In this document: positions 33,397 through 43,921 of the stretch, piece after piece
How positions within the stretch are numbered: the stretch's first letter is position 1
How the letters are laid out: every line of letters begins with the position of its first letter
Source of the DNA: Rhynchospora pubera
Lineage: Eukaryota; Streptophyta; Magnoliopsida; Poales; Cyperaceae
Length of the DNA stretch: 64,000 bases
Assembly (NCBI GenBank): GCA_028095005.1
Contig: JAMFTS010000075.1
Span: forward strand, 1 to 64,000
Direction of reading: 5' to 3'
Program-made: the position numbers and the translations under genes
Notes under the pieces: model-generated
Seen by the model: the letters and a program-made list of their open reading frames with translations, nothing else
What the model was told of the DNA's origin: nothing
Databases searched by the model: none

Positions 33397-36300
33397 TCAT
33401 TGCGCAGTCCATCCCGGTGGATATGTATTACTGGTTGATTGTATTGCCATATTGCTATTCAAATTTACAGATTGGAATCTAAGAAAAGGAAAAAGAGGAA
33501 TCGTCAGAATATTCCACTTAATATTGAGAGGTCACTAAGCTTAGTTTACTAAATTGAGCTTTCTTAGTCAGGGTAAGACAAAAGCGTCTGTCCAGTCTAG
33601 CAGTAAAACGATAACATTTATTGTTATGAAGCTTTCCATTTCCATCATAAACACAAAATTAAAATGGAAAGCTAGCTAACTGTAATTTTAAAATGAGGTA
33701 CATGGTAAAAGATTGTCATTGAATTGTTAACATTTTCATTTTTTTTGTTGGGCGCAAATAGAACATATGTACTTCTGCAAAGTTGAATGCTTTGCATCAT
33801 TTTGTTGTACTCTCTTATAATAAAGTAGCAGTGTAGCAGAAACACAACGGGGAAAGGGGGGGGGGGGGGGGTTGGGTTGTGTGGAGAGTCACCTATTTTC
33901 AAGAGAAGGTCCGCATCCCAAAGGTTGGAAAAATTGGTCCTGTTGTAGAGAATGTTGATGACTTGCTGCACTATAGTTTCCGGCTTCCCACGTTGTTTGC
34001 ACATTTCCACTTCCCAGTTCTTGCAACTTTCATAACATGAATTGTTGTTTTGTGTTAATTTTCAACATGATTGAATTCCAAAACGAAAGCATTGTGGGTA
34101 ATTATTAAATATTAATTATTAGCGCCAAGTTAGCTGATATTTTAGTTACCTCTTTTTTCAAAGTTCCATTAGCTTCTTCCCACATTTGCCCCTGCATTTT
34201 GAAAACAGTGTGAGTTCACAAATGAGCATGCAATTGCAATTAGCAAAATAACAAACAGTGAGTTATGTGTAGCAATTACCTTTCTTTGAAGTGCAGATAT
34301 TTCATCACGCAATACTTGTGCCTGCAGAATATAAAACAATGAAGCAGCATTATTTAGTGATTAACTACAACAAAATTCTATATAATTTTCTACAAGCACT
34401 TGTGGATGTTTTCTATTGTAATAATTTTGGGTAATGGTTTCTGCATGCATGCTTAGAGACTGCTGTTTTAATGAGCCTGAAAGTTAAGTCATCAATTAGG
34501 GTTGAAGTGGTAAGCTGGGTAGAAAGCTATTGATAAACTACACAGTGGATGTTGCATCTTGAACTCTAAATTTGTAATTGCAGAAATTACCAAAAAACAA
34601 CATCATAGTACGTTGTCCCTTCAAGAAAGAAAAATTCCTTAATTTGAAGTATGGTGGGTATACATATATAATAAAACATTTGAAACCAGCAATTGTATAT
34701 AAAATTGTAAAATTGGTAACTGGCCTTTTTGCTTCTAATCTGGTTTAATGACTTCTCTACTTGACTCTCCAGCTGCTCTAATTCATTTGAACTTAGTTCA
34801 TTTAAATCTTCACCAAGAAGATTCCTGCATTCCCAATTCAAGGTTTAATGCAAATGAAATCTTGGTCACCTATAGGAAATTCTTGTAAATGTCAGAACCT
34901 CTGTGAACTTTGTAGAACTTGCACTCTTGCCTTCAGCCTCAAGTACTCCTCATAGTTGTTCTATTTTCAGAATAATTCAAAGAAAGGCTAGTTATATATT
35001 GGTGCACAAGACATGGATAGCGGAATGCATTTGAAGAGATACAGCAACTTAAAGACATTTTCTAGCATTGCATTCATCTATAAGATTTGGTGAAAAGATC
35101 ATTTGAAGAAAAAAGTAGATCTATTTATTTTCACAAAAAGGCGCCAAGCTTGTAATTTAAACATTTAAAGCAAAGCACTCTTAAGTCTTTAAGTTCTAAC
35201 AGATATAATTTATTTTGTTTGCATTTCATTAATCCTTCTTTCCATTTTATATAAGATTATTTGTAAAGGTATAACAAATGGGGAAAGATGCCACATCCTA
35301 ACTATGCATTAATCAGATGGTTGTGAACTTGTGATAAGACTAGGTATCAGGTACAAATTTAAACGTGCAAGAAATAACATTCTTACGGGATCAACATCAT
35401 TGGGCGCAGCAGCACCTGATATAGCATAAGAGTATCTTTGGTACCTCTCCAATGTCTTATGTACGCTGCAAGGAGGGAAAAAGATAAAAAGTGCCAGATA
35501 TTTTTCAAAATGAATATGGATTCTGGAGTAATACATAATTGCTTGTCGATTCTTGGCTGTCCAAAATTGAATCAAGCATTGTAAAATTCATGAAAATATG
35601 TAAGCGAGTGCTCATAAAAACTCTTATGCTATGGGAAATCTAGGAGATTTACTAACTGGCATGTACTGACATTTGGAATTATGTAACTAAATTTGCAATT
35701 TCCAATCAATGTGATGTCACTAAAAAACTATGAAGTCAGGTAATAGTTCTTTTGTTATGTTTGGCAGATATTATCATGGCTCTCTGATCTCCACTCTATT
35801 TATGCTTTTGCTTGATCAGATGGCGTTCATCGTTCAATAGAAAAGCACCGGTTCGTGTTTGGAACATTGCCATATTTAGGGTTCTGAATTGTGATTCTTT
35901 CTTTTTTAACATTTTGAGCACCGAACCAAACATTCGCATAATCTTACCAATTGTCTATAGAGAATGAGAAGCAATTAAAGTTGTAGGATTATTTAATCAA
36001 AGAAATTGCTATCTTACTAGGACCTATAGAGAAAATATCTAAGGAGAAGAGTTAAATGCCCGTTTAAGTAATTAAAATGTAAAGTTTGATTTATAACCTA
36101 CTAGCATAAGATGCCTTCATATGTTGGCAAATAAAGAAACAAAACAATATTAGACAATAAAAATATGTTTCTTAATTTACCAGCGATACAAATAGATGTG
36201 TTATTCAATTTATTTCTATATTAGATGGAAAACCAATCAATAGTGTTACTTCGACTGACGATTGATATCCAACCGTAGATCAAACCAATCGAACGGTAGA

Positions 36301-37183
36301 AACCCCTATTTACACGCTAGACCTAGCGTGTTACACCTCTTCGTATGCGTGCGTTTATAAGTAGTATAGATAGTCTTATAACCATCATTAAAGTATCGGC
36401 TAGTTGCATACTATTACAATCGGACCCTAATCTAACAATGGCAAATAAAAAAAACAATGACCGTAAGTTACATAGAAAATACTTTTTATTTAGACAAGAT
36501 ATTCCTTCCACATTTTTCCCTTGTAGAGAATATTATGAATGACATAAATTCAAATCATAACATAAAATAAGGAGCACAAATAATAAGAAAAAATGAACAT
36601 AAAATAAGAATTATCAATTCGTCATACTTTAGGTCGTTCTAGAAAAACTCTTACTAGAGGCTCTCCAATTAAATTTATTAGATCTACAAGACCAAAACAT
36701 ACTCCATAAATTATCTCAACCACTAAATTTACATCGTTAAGATCTACAAGCAAAATTATTTCATCTACTACCCTAAAAACTATCCAAATCAAATTTTCTT
36801 ATTCACATAATTTATCTGAACCACTAAATTTTACATCGTTAAGATCTACTTGGAAAATTAGTTTGATCTACAAGGCATCAAATTATAAGTTGCTTATTTT
36901 TGCTCGACTTACCACATCGGAGCAGCAACAACTCATGCATCAATCAATCATCAGGTATAAATTTGAGAGAAAATTAAGGGAAACAAATTAAGAAGTACCT
37001 AGAGCAGCTAGAAAATTCAAAGATCTTGCCACGGTTGGAGAAGATGATAAGTGCCACCTCCGCATCACACAGCAGTGACAGCTCATACGCTTTCTTCATC
37101 AAGCCGTTCCTCCTCTTAGCAAAGGTCACCTGCCTGCTAATCTTGTTCTCTATTCGCTGCAAAATAACCCTTCCTCTTCCCAT
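33397..37183 (-). CDS. SEP-like: SEPALLATA-type (LOFSEP-like) MIKC MADS-box transcription factor, 8 exons
   Basis: The exons in transcript order are 37183..36999, 35465..35387, 34960..34899, 34824..34725, 34321..34280, 34191..34150, 34026..33893 and 33478..33397. They sum to 726 nt (241 aa), and 185/79/62/100/42/42 are standard MIKC exon sizes. Residues 1-60 are the MADS domain (MGRGRVILQRIENKISRQ; LSLLCDAEVALIIFSNRG; KIFEFSS), then KTLERYQRYSYAISG and a K domain with LGEDLNELSSNELEQLE. Exon 7 in the spliced phase gives FFQPLGCGPSLEN, equivalent to the SEP I motif region, and exon 8 ends YPPGWTAQ. SEP proteins are co-factors that join floral homeotic MADS proteins into DNA-binding tetramers. 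Exon 4 is followed by GC, not GT, so intron 4 appears to be a GC-AG intron. The C-terminal SEP II ending differs from the usual GWML. The gene is head-to-tail with the FUL-like gene about 20 kb downstream. Confidence 0.92.
33851..33880. repeat. G homopolymer in SEP-like intron 7
   Basis: A run of about 16-20 G (C on the transcribed strand) starts about 15 bp beyond the exon 7 donor. Seen directly. Confidence 0.9.
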
Positions 37184-38221
37184 CTTGTTTCTTTCTGTAT
37201 ATTATAATATCTTTATTCTTTAATATTATTTTTAATTTATGTAGCACTGCACGCCATTATTTCTCTCATGAAACCTAGGGTTATCGAAAAGAGGTAAGGT
37301 GCTGCTGTCCTTGGTGGAAGATAGGTGATTGGATTCTTTGGGGAATCATGAGTTTTGTGGTGGGGAGGAGAAATTCACATTCTTTGGAAACAGTTACTTT
37401 GTGGCTAAATATGAAGCAGTTTGATAGAGTTGTTTGTCCGTTGTTTTTTTTTTTAGTTTTACCATTTTCATAATATTTTCATCTTGATAGAATAAAAAAG
37501 TTATTAAATTGAATGCAAGTTCAAATATGTGCTATTGAGTAGAAAGATTGGTAACTTATGAATGTTGTTAAAGTGGAGTATTATTATATCCATACATCGT
37601 TAAGTACCAACAGCTATAAATTTAATTATCTAATTTAACAAGCGATATACATCAAATTTTATTATTACTTTTACAAACAACATGTTTGAACTATATGGAT
37701 TTTATCTAAAAAAATATTCTAATTTTGACAAAAAGAAAAAAAACTTGTGTATCAATAAAATTTACATATATATGCATATCATTAATTTGAATGGGTATAT
37801 ATATGAGGTTTCTTAGTAATTGATTTTTCAAAATTTCATTTACTATATAGTTATCTTTGCCTTTAAGAACACAACCCTTAGCAACACGTACAATTATGCA
37901 AATAAGCCATGCATTGTATAAAATATTACATGATAATCAACTCATCCGTGTGTCGACGATAATGATTTGTTTCATAAACAGTTAGGAGAAAATGCCACAT
38001 GCGACTCAGAATGGGCATTGGCGGGGTCAAAAGTAAGTGGGCAAAAAAATTTCCCGTGGTGAGCATTGTCACTGTGAAAGTGAGACTATGAGAGAGAAAC
38101 AATTAAGAGGGGGCTGAAAAAGAGTACGAGTGAAACGTGTCGCCTGCTGTGTGGTGGATACTGATAGCCCGTTCCCTGGCCTACCTCAGACAGTCCTCCG
38201 CTCAGATCCGACTTCAGAGCG
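37184..38221. other. Upstream region of the SEP-like gene, no gene seen
   Basis: AT-rich sequence 5' of the SEP-like start codon; it should contain its promoter. No clear CArG box (CC, six A/T, GG) was found by eye and no other coding region. Confidence 0.45.
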
Positions 38222-38590
38222 ATTTTTTATTTTTTTATTTTCTTATTTTTTTTTTTTGTCGTGAAAGCCCGTGGGCACAACTATTATAAAAACAAATTCA
38301 GTTGGTTACAATGTTCAGAGAAGGATTAAAAAATGGGTATGTAAACCCTTTGACAGAAACATTACTAATCCTAACATAATTGGCCAAAAAATGAGCATCT
38401 AAATTGTTCTCTCGTGGGACGTAGGAGCAAATGAAACCAGGCCAGCTTCTAAACTCATTTAAGAGGTCCATAGCTGCATTGAAATCTTGCCAATTGACTG
38501 AGTCAAGCGGCACTCTCCCATCTACCAGTTGTTGTAACATGTGGCAATCAGTAAAGAACTTCAGATCGATTGACACCTACACTGCAGCGA
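38222..38590 (-). pseudogene. LINE fragment with RNase H-like (RVT_3) domain
   Basis: A minus-strand frame (38298-38576) shows an RNase H-like tail as found at the end of plant LINE ORF2 (WPGFICSYVPRENNLDAHFLAN; the R-E-N-N-x-A-D/H-x-L-A signature). It is followed by a long T-run at 38222-38258, the poly-A tail on the minus strand. Everything 5' of this domain is missing. This is a truncated retrotransposon copy, not a cellular gene. Confidence 0.65.
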
Positions 38591-38811
38591 TGACTCAGTA
38601 GTTCAGACTGGTAGTAAATTGGTAATTGCATCACCATTCACCAACATTATATATCTTAACAGGAGTTGAGACCACTTTTATTGACGAGCTTTCCACCGTT
38701 CCACGTCCATCTTTATTTTCTCTGGATAGATGTTTCTGTCTGTTTGTCTCGCTTTCAAGACGTTGGTATCCTATTTACTCTAATACATACATGTGATTAG
38801 AGGAAGAATTA

Positions 38812-39159
38812 ATGGAACGGAATCAATATACACCATACCGCCCAATGAGATTAAGGCGTAAAAAATTCACGCAAGAAGGATTGAGGCATATTTTAATAAT
38901 TTATCAGGTGATTGATGCGTCGGAATTTGAGAAAATAACCAATGAGAAAATTCATAAAAATGCCAATCGAGGGAAGCAAGAATTCATTTACAAATTAATA
39001 CTTCATGATGGGTTTTGTGTTAGTGAAAATTTAAGTTTTTGGGAAGTGTGTTTGTGTCTATTGTCAAATGCAGAGAATATCACATTTGAGCAGGACGTGA
39101 TGTTGAGAAACGACAAGCTGCAGGGGAATAAGAAATTGAATGCAATTAGGAAGAATTAA
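38812..39159 (+). CDS. Hypothetical 115-aa ORF, unrecognised
   Basis: An ATG-started frame of 115 codons, basic in its N-terminal part (RPMRLRRKKF) and mixed elsewhere, with no recognised motif, no signal peptide and no obvious membrane segment. It lies in a repeat-rich stretch between LINE debris and an hAT element. It could be a small gene, a piece of an unknown mobile element, or chance. No neighbour supports a function. Confidence 0.25.
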   Translation: MERNQYTPYRPMRLRRKKFTQEGLRHILIIYQVIDASEFEKITNEKIHKNANRGKQEFIYKLILHDGFCVSENLSFWEVCLCLLSNAENITFEQDVMLRNDKLQGNKKLNAIRKN

Positions 39160-39611
39160 CGACAATTGAAAATTTCTGACGTTACTTGAAAGTTATGAGC
39201 CCGCAAAAGTTTACTAGAAGACGAATGTGCATGGTCACTTCATTGTCTACCCAAAACAAGTGAAACATTTATCAAATGCATATTAAGGCATCATTTTTAA
39301 ATTAAATGAATTATTATTATTATTTTTTGGGGTAAATTGAATAACCTCCTGGATATTGTCTGAGTTGAAGGCACTATGAATTTGGAATATATCTTTTATT
39401 TATTTATTTATTGAAAAATATTATAATAGAGATATATGATTTATCAAATAAGTTGGAGATGATAAGGGAGTTTGAAATTATTAAATTCGGAGGCGTGTTA
39501 AAGTGAAATTTGTCTGACAAGAAGCATATGAAAATAAGCTTTTAAAGAAGTTCGAAATAGAATATAACTATAATTTACCGCAACCGGGCCGCGAAGAAGA
39601 GGTCTCCTGTG

Positions 39612-40671
39612 TAGGGATGAAAACGGATCGGATACGGAGCGGATGTTGGTCTTCCCATATCCGTATTCATATTTTTTTTCGGATACGGATATGAATACGA
39701 ATGCGTTCGAATACGGATACAGATACGGTTCGGATATTTTCAGATACGGAGTCGAATACGAATATATTTTGTCGGATACGGATAATATTTTAATCTTTAT
39801 TATTTATTTACAATAGCATTTTCTCTAAATATAATGTTATTCAATATACTCAGTGTCTATATTAGTACTTCGTCAAGATCAGTAGTAGTACATGCGAATA
39901 TCTACTATTTTTCATAGTTTGTGCCAAATGAGCATTTATTTAAAATATGAAAGTTAATTTTAATAACATTGCCTTCAATTATAATGTACAACTTTAGAAG
40001 TATACTTCTTTAAAATCAAAGTAAGCAAATTTATTTGTTGGGTTTCAACTTTGATCAACACATAAATAAAAGGCTAAAAATGAAAGCAAATAAGAGACAT
40101 TCTAAAATTACAATTACCACATAAGTACAAATCTAATAGGATTGATTAATAAATTCAGTCTTTCCATAATTTGAATTCCAAGAGTATATTTAACTATTCA
40201 ATGTCAAATAATATCATGTTACCTTAATTGTCATCATATATTAAAATAGTATATTAATCATATGTAATCATCATGATTAGAGAAAAAAAATTAATTTTAG
40301 TGTTGTTATCATATATGATCGTCTCAATAATAGAAAATAAAAATAATTTTATGTTACTAGTCCAAATGAAAATATTATTGTAAGAGAATTTATCTAATAA
40401 AAATTAAGTATTATCTAATTAAAACTATTCTCTAATGTAGATAAGTAGTTATATTAATCATCTTATGCCGTTAAAGATATGGATAAACAGATTAATATCT
40501 ATCGGATACGGATAATATCCATGTCGGATACGAATACGGATCGGATATTGTCAAAAAAACTCAAAACAATATCCGCATCCATATTTTTTTGGCGGATATG
40601 AATACGAATACAGATATGTTCGGATACGGATACGGATCGGATATTACGCACATTTTTCGTTTTCATCCCTA
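39612..40671. mobile_element. Non-autonomous hAT element of 1.06 kb, 8-bp TSD
   Basis: Starts TAGGGATGAAAACGGATCGG and ends CGTTTTCATCCCTA, an inverted terminus. The flanks CTCCTGTG (39604-39611) and CTCGTGTG (40672-40679) are an 8-bp target duplication with one change. Both ends are packed with GGATACGG words (about 39630-39785 and 40500-40645), as expected of hAT subterminal transposase-binding repeats. The AT-rich centre has no transposase. Confidence 0.9.
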
Positions 40672-41450
40672 CTCGTGTGTGTTCAATGGTACATTTTTTT
40701 TTTCCTTTTTTTGAAGAAATGTGTTCAATGAAACATTAATAATGAACAATTTTCTTTTTGTGCCTTCTCTTCTTCTAATATTAATGATGATTCTGTGGAC
40801 TATGTTGTCTTTAATCCTACTAATTTTCTGAAAATAGCTGTTGTAATTCGACAAGTATGTACAGAATTCTAATTTGGCAAAACAAGTATCAATCATTGAT
40901 GCCTTATAGGAGGCATTTGTTGATCAATTTTCTTAGTGCTTAATTAAGCCTCAAGTGCTTAATTTTTTTTTAACCAGTGATAGAGAATATATAAGTATAA
41001 ATTCTTATTTCAAGACACATGTTGGCATACATTAGATACGTGGTAGGTTTCGCTATCAGGTGTTTGTTTGGGTCATATAGACAATATATCAGTACTGGTA
41101 AACCTGAATTTGATTTTGTCGGCCATGTGTAAACTTTGTGGGAAATAGTCTGGTCGATGATGAAGATTTTTGTTGGCTAATTTGGCATTTAATTGTAAAT
41201 AGAAAAGTTGTACCGTTGTGAACATGATCACATTTTTCATGATTAAGCACAAACCTGATGTGAAGTTTCCTTTTCAATTTTTTTTCTTTTTAAAGTAGAT
41301 CAGCATCTCAGCATTATAATGAAACTTGAAATATAAGTATATGACTAATAAGTCAACACCAAAAATCAAATCAACAGATAATAACGTATTTAGCAACGCT
41401 AACTTCTTACGCAAGTACAATTGCCGACAGAAAGAAAAAAAATTGATTTA

Positions 41451-42600
41451 TTTTTTTTAGGGTTATGTGGCAATCACCACGCCGACAAAATTGTATTAAA
41501 AAAAAGTTATTTACAAAAGGAAAAAGAAAAATAAAGAGGTAAAAAAGAAATTAAATCTAGCCTAAGAAGTAAAATGAAAATATAGGAAATCCTAAACATG
41601 CCTACTCCATGTTGCAATATCATCTAAAATGTTCCGGAGTAGAAGATTGGCTAGAGTGTTCGAATTGAAGAAGATCCTTTTGTTACGCGCCTTACAAATG
41701 TTCCAAGAAGCCGCAACCCAAAAAATGTCCCAATTATTGATTCCTGAACCTCTGATAGAAAGCCAGAAGTTGCAGCGGTCTAAAGAGAAGTCCAAGTTCG
41801 GAATCCTGAAGTGGAATTGGATACGTGTCCAGATAGTAATTGCAAACTGACAATGCAGGAAAAGGTGATATGAAGATTCAATTGTACACGTATTGCAGTT
41901 GGGGCAGAAAGTAGGAGATGGCCAACCTTTTGAATGGAGATTTTGTTGAGTCAGTAAGCGGTCCAGAAGTAAAAGCCAAAGAAAAATTTTTACTTTTCGT
42001 GGTGCTTTAATTTTCCAAAAAAAAAGAAAAAAATCTTGAGCGGACACCAGTATTCGAGTTGGTGCGATAAGCACTGACACAAGAGAAAAGTCCATTTTGT
42101 GTCCATCTCCAAACTACATTATCGTTAATTGCTACAGAGGAGATACTGAAGAAACGTGTTAAATGGAGGATGTCAGCCAGACCATAAGAAACATCGCAAG
42201 TTTGTAAGACATTGTTGTCAGAAGTTCCGTATAAAAGTCTCACAGTGGACGTTCAAACTGAGTTTGAATCATGAAGCAATTTCCATAACCATTTCAAGAG
42301 GAGTGATTGGTTTTGGCGATCTAAATCGATTATTCCCAAACCACCATTAGATTTGGGTAGACAACATATCTTCCAATTAATGAGACAATTACCCACGGGC
42401 TCATTACCAAAAAAAAAAAAATAACGAGACAATGGCCCCCCAAGACATCTATCATTTTCTTTCCAAAAGAATCTACATCTGATGCCTTCTAGTTGTTTTA
42501 TGACCCAACGCGATAATTTAAGAACCTGCATGTAATGTAGTGGAAGAGCGGTAAGAACATACTTGACAAGCGTGAGACGCCCACCATAAAAAGAAAGTTA
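41451..42600 (-). pseudogene. 5'-truncated LINE (L1-type) with RT C-terminus and zf-RVT
   Basis: On the minus strand, three overlapping frames give the end of a plant LINE ORF2. The first reads IKQLEGIRCRFFWKEN and SNGGLGIIDLDRQNQSLLLKW, the region after the reverse transcriptase core. The last holds a zf-RVT domain (KAPRKVKIFLWLLLLDRLLT; CPNCNTCTIESSYHLFLHC). Frameshifts and stops separate the pieces. A short A-run near 41451 is the likely poly-A tail. The 5' part of ORF2, including the RT active site and endonuclease, is absent. Confidence 0.8.
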
Positions 42601-43212
42601 GCTTTCCATCCATCCAACTTTCGCTAGAAAGCATTGATCAAAGGCTGAAAATTGATTTAAAAGTCAATAAAAGAAATTAATGCAATAGTTCTTTTTCTTG
42701 ATTGGCTCATTTCAAAACAAAAGAAAAACACACAACTGCAATATTCCTACGATAAAAAATAGAAATATTCAGAGGATAGTTGCAGACCGTGTCGCTCTTT
42801 TCGTTTTTCCTTTTTTTTTGGTTCAAAAACGGGCGATTATGTTATGCTTCCGTTAACTAATGTAAAGCTTTTAAAATTCTACAGAATGAGGTATAATAGA
42901 AAATTGCATTTTCTATAAAAAAAAAAATGATGCTTGTTTAAAGTTCGAAAACTTTCTCTGCACATTTTGTTTAATTTTATATGTATATTGCCATTTTTTC
43001 CTTTTTATTTCTCCTATCTGAATAGTCATCAACAGCCTATTTCGCCTGCGGTACTTCAAAACAAAACATAAAAGTTTATACTATTCCGAAACTGCCCAAA
43101 GCCCTATATTTATAGGTGAAATTTTTTAGTGGGAATGTCCAAAATTATATACGAAATTTGAAAATATCGAGACATCAAATTCCTTCGTTAACACCTACAT
43201 AGGTTGATATAC
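42601..43212. other. Intergenic, no gene seen
   Basis: AT-rich flank between the LINE fragment and CACTA-2. No coding or repeat signal recognised. Confidence 0.45.
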
Positions 43213-43221
43213 CACTACGCG

Positions 43222-43690
43222 AAATTTTGGTTTCTGTAACGGTTAATAAAAGAGTTCTGTAACGGTACACGAAACGTTACTGTAGCCCCCGTTACAGAAT
43301 GTCTAATAACCGTTACAGATCTATAACGGTTATTAGACAACAACCGTTACAGTAGCCCCCTCTTCTGTAACGGTTATTATCTAATAACCGTTATGGTATA
43401 CGCAAGGGAAAATCTGGTACTGTTTTTTGTAGAACATGTGTATAATAACCGTTACAGAATCCAGTCTTCTGTAACGGTTATTATCTAATAACCGTTATGG
43501 TATTGTGGACGGAACAGGTGTGGTGTTTGGAGAACTTCTGTAACGGTTATTAGGTAATAACCGTTACAGAAGACTTGATTCTGTAACGGTTATTATCTAA
43601 TAACCGTTACAGATAATATTTATAATTAAAAAAAATAAAATTATAATATTCTGTAACGGTTATTATCTAATAACCGTTACAAAAGTCTTA
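43222..43690. repeat. CACTA-2 subterminal palindromic repeats (protease-gene end)
   Basis: Many copies of CTGTAACGGTTATTA facing the reverse complement TAATAACCGTTACAG, forming hairpins. They are the probable binding sites of the element's accessory protein. Confidence 0.92.
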
Positions 43691-43921
43691 ATTTTTTTTT
43701 TGAGTTTTGCCTGTTTGATTGGCTAGCCCCAATTTGCTAGCCGAATTGGTACCAAATTGGTACCCAATTTACATTAACAAATGCAGCATATATATATATA
43801 TCACAAAGCACACATATATCAAACATATATAATCATGCATATCACACAAACAATAAACAAAGTATTTACATATATCACAAGTATAATCAAACATGGCAAG
43901 TCATCAAATAACACATTTTAA

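Noticed and set aside
34587..34841. 84-aa minus-strand ORF as a separate small gene
   Set aside because: It is exon 4 of the SEP-like gene read through the unusual GC donor into intron 4.
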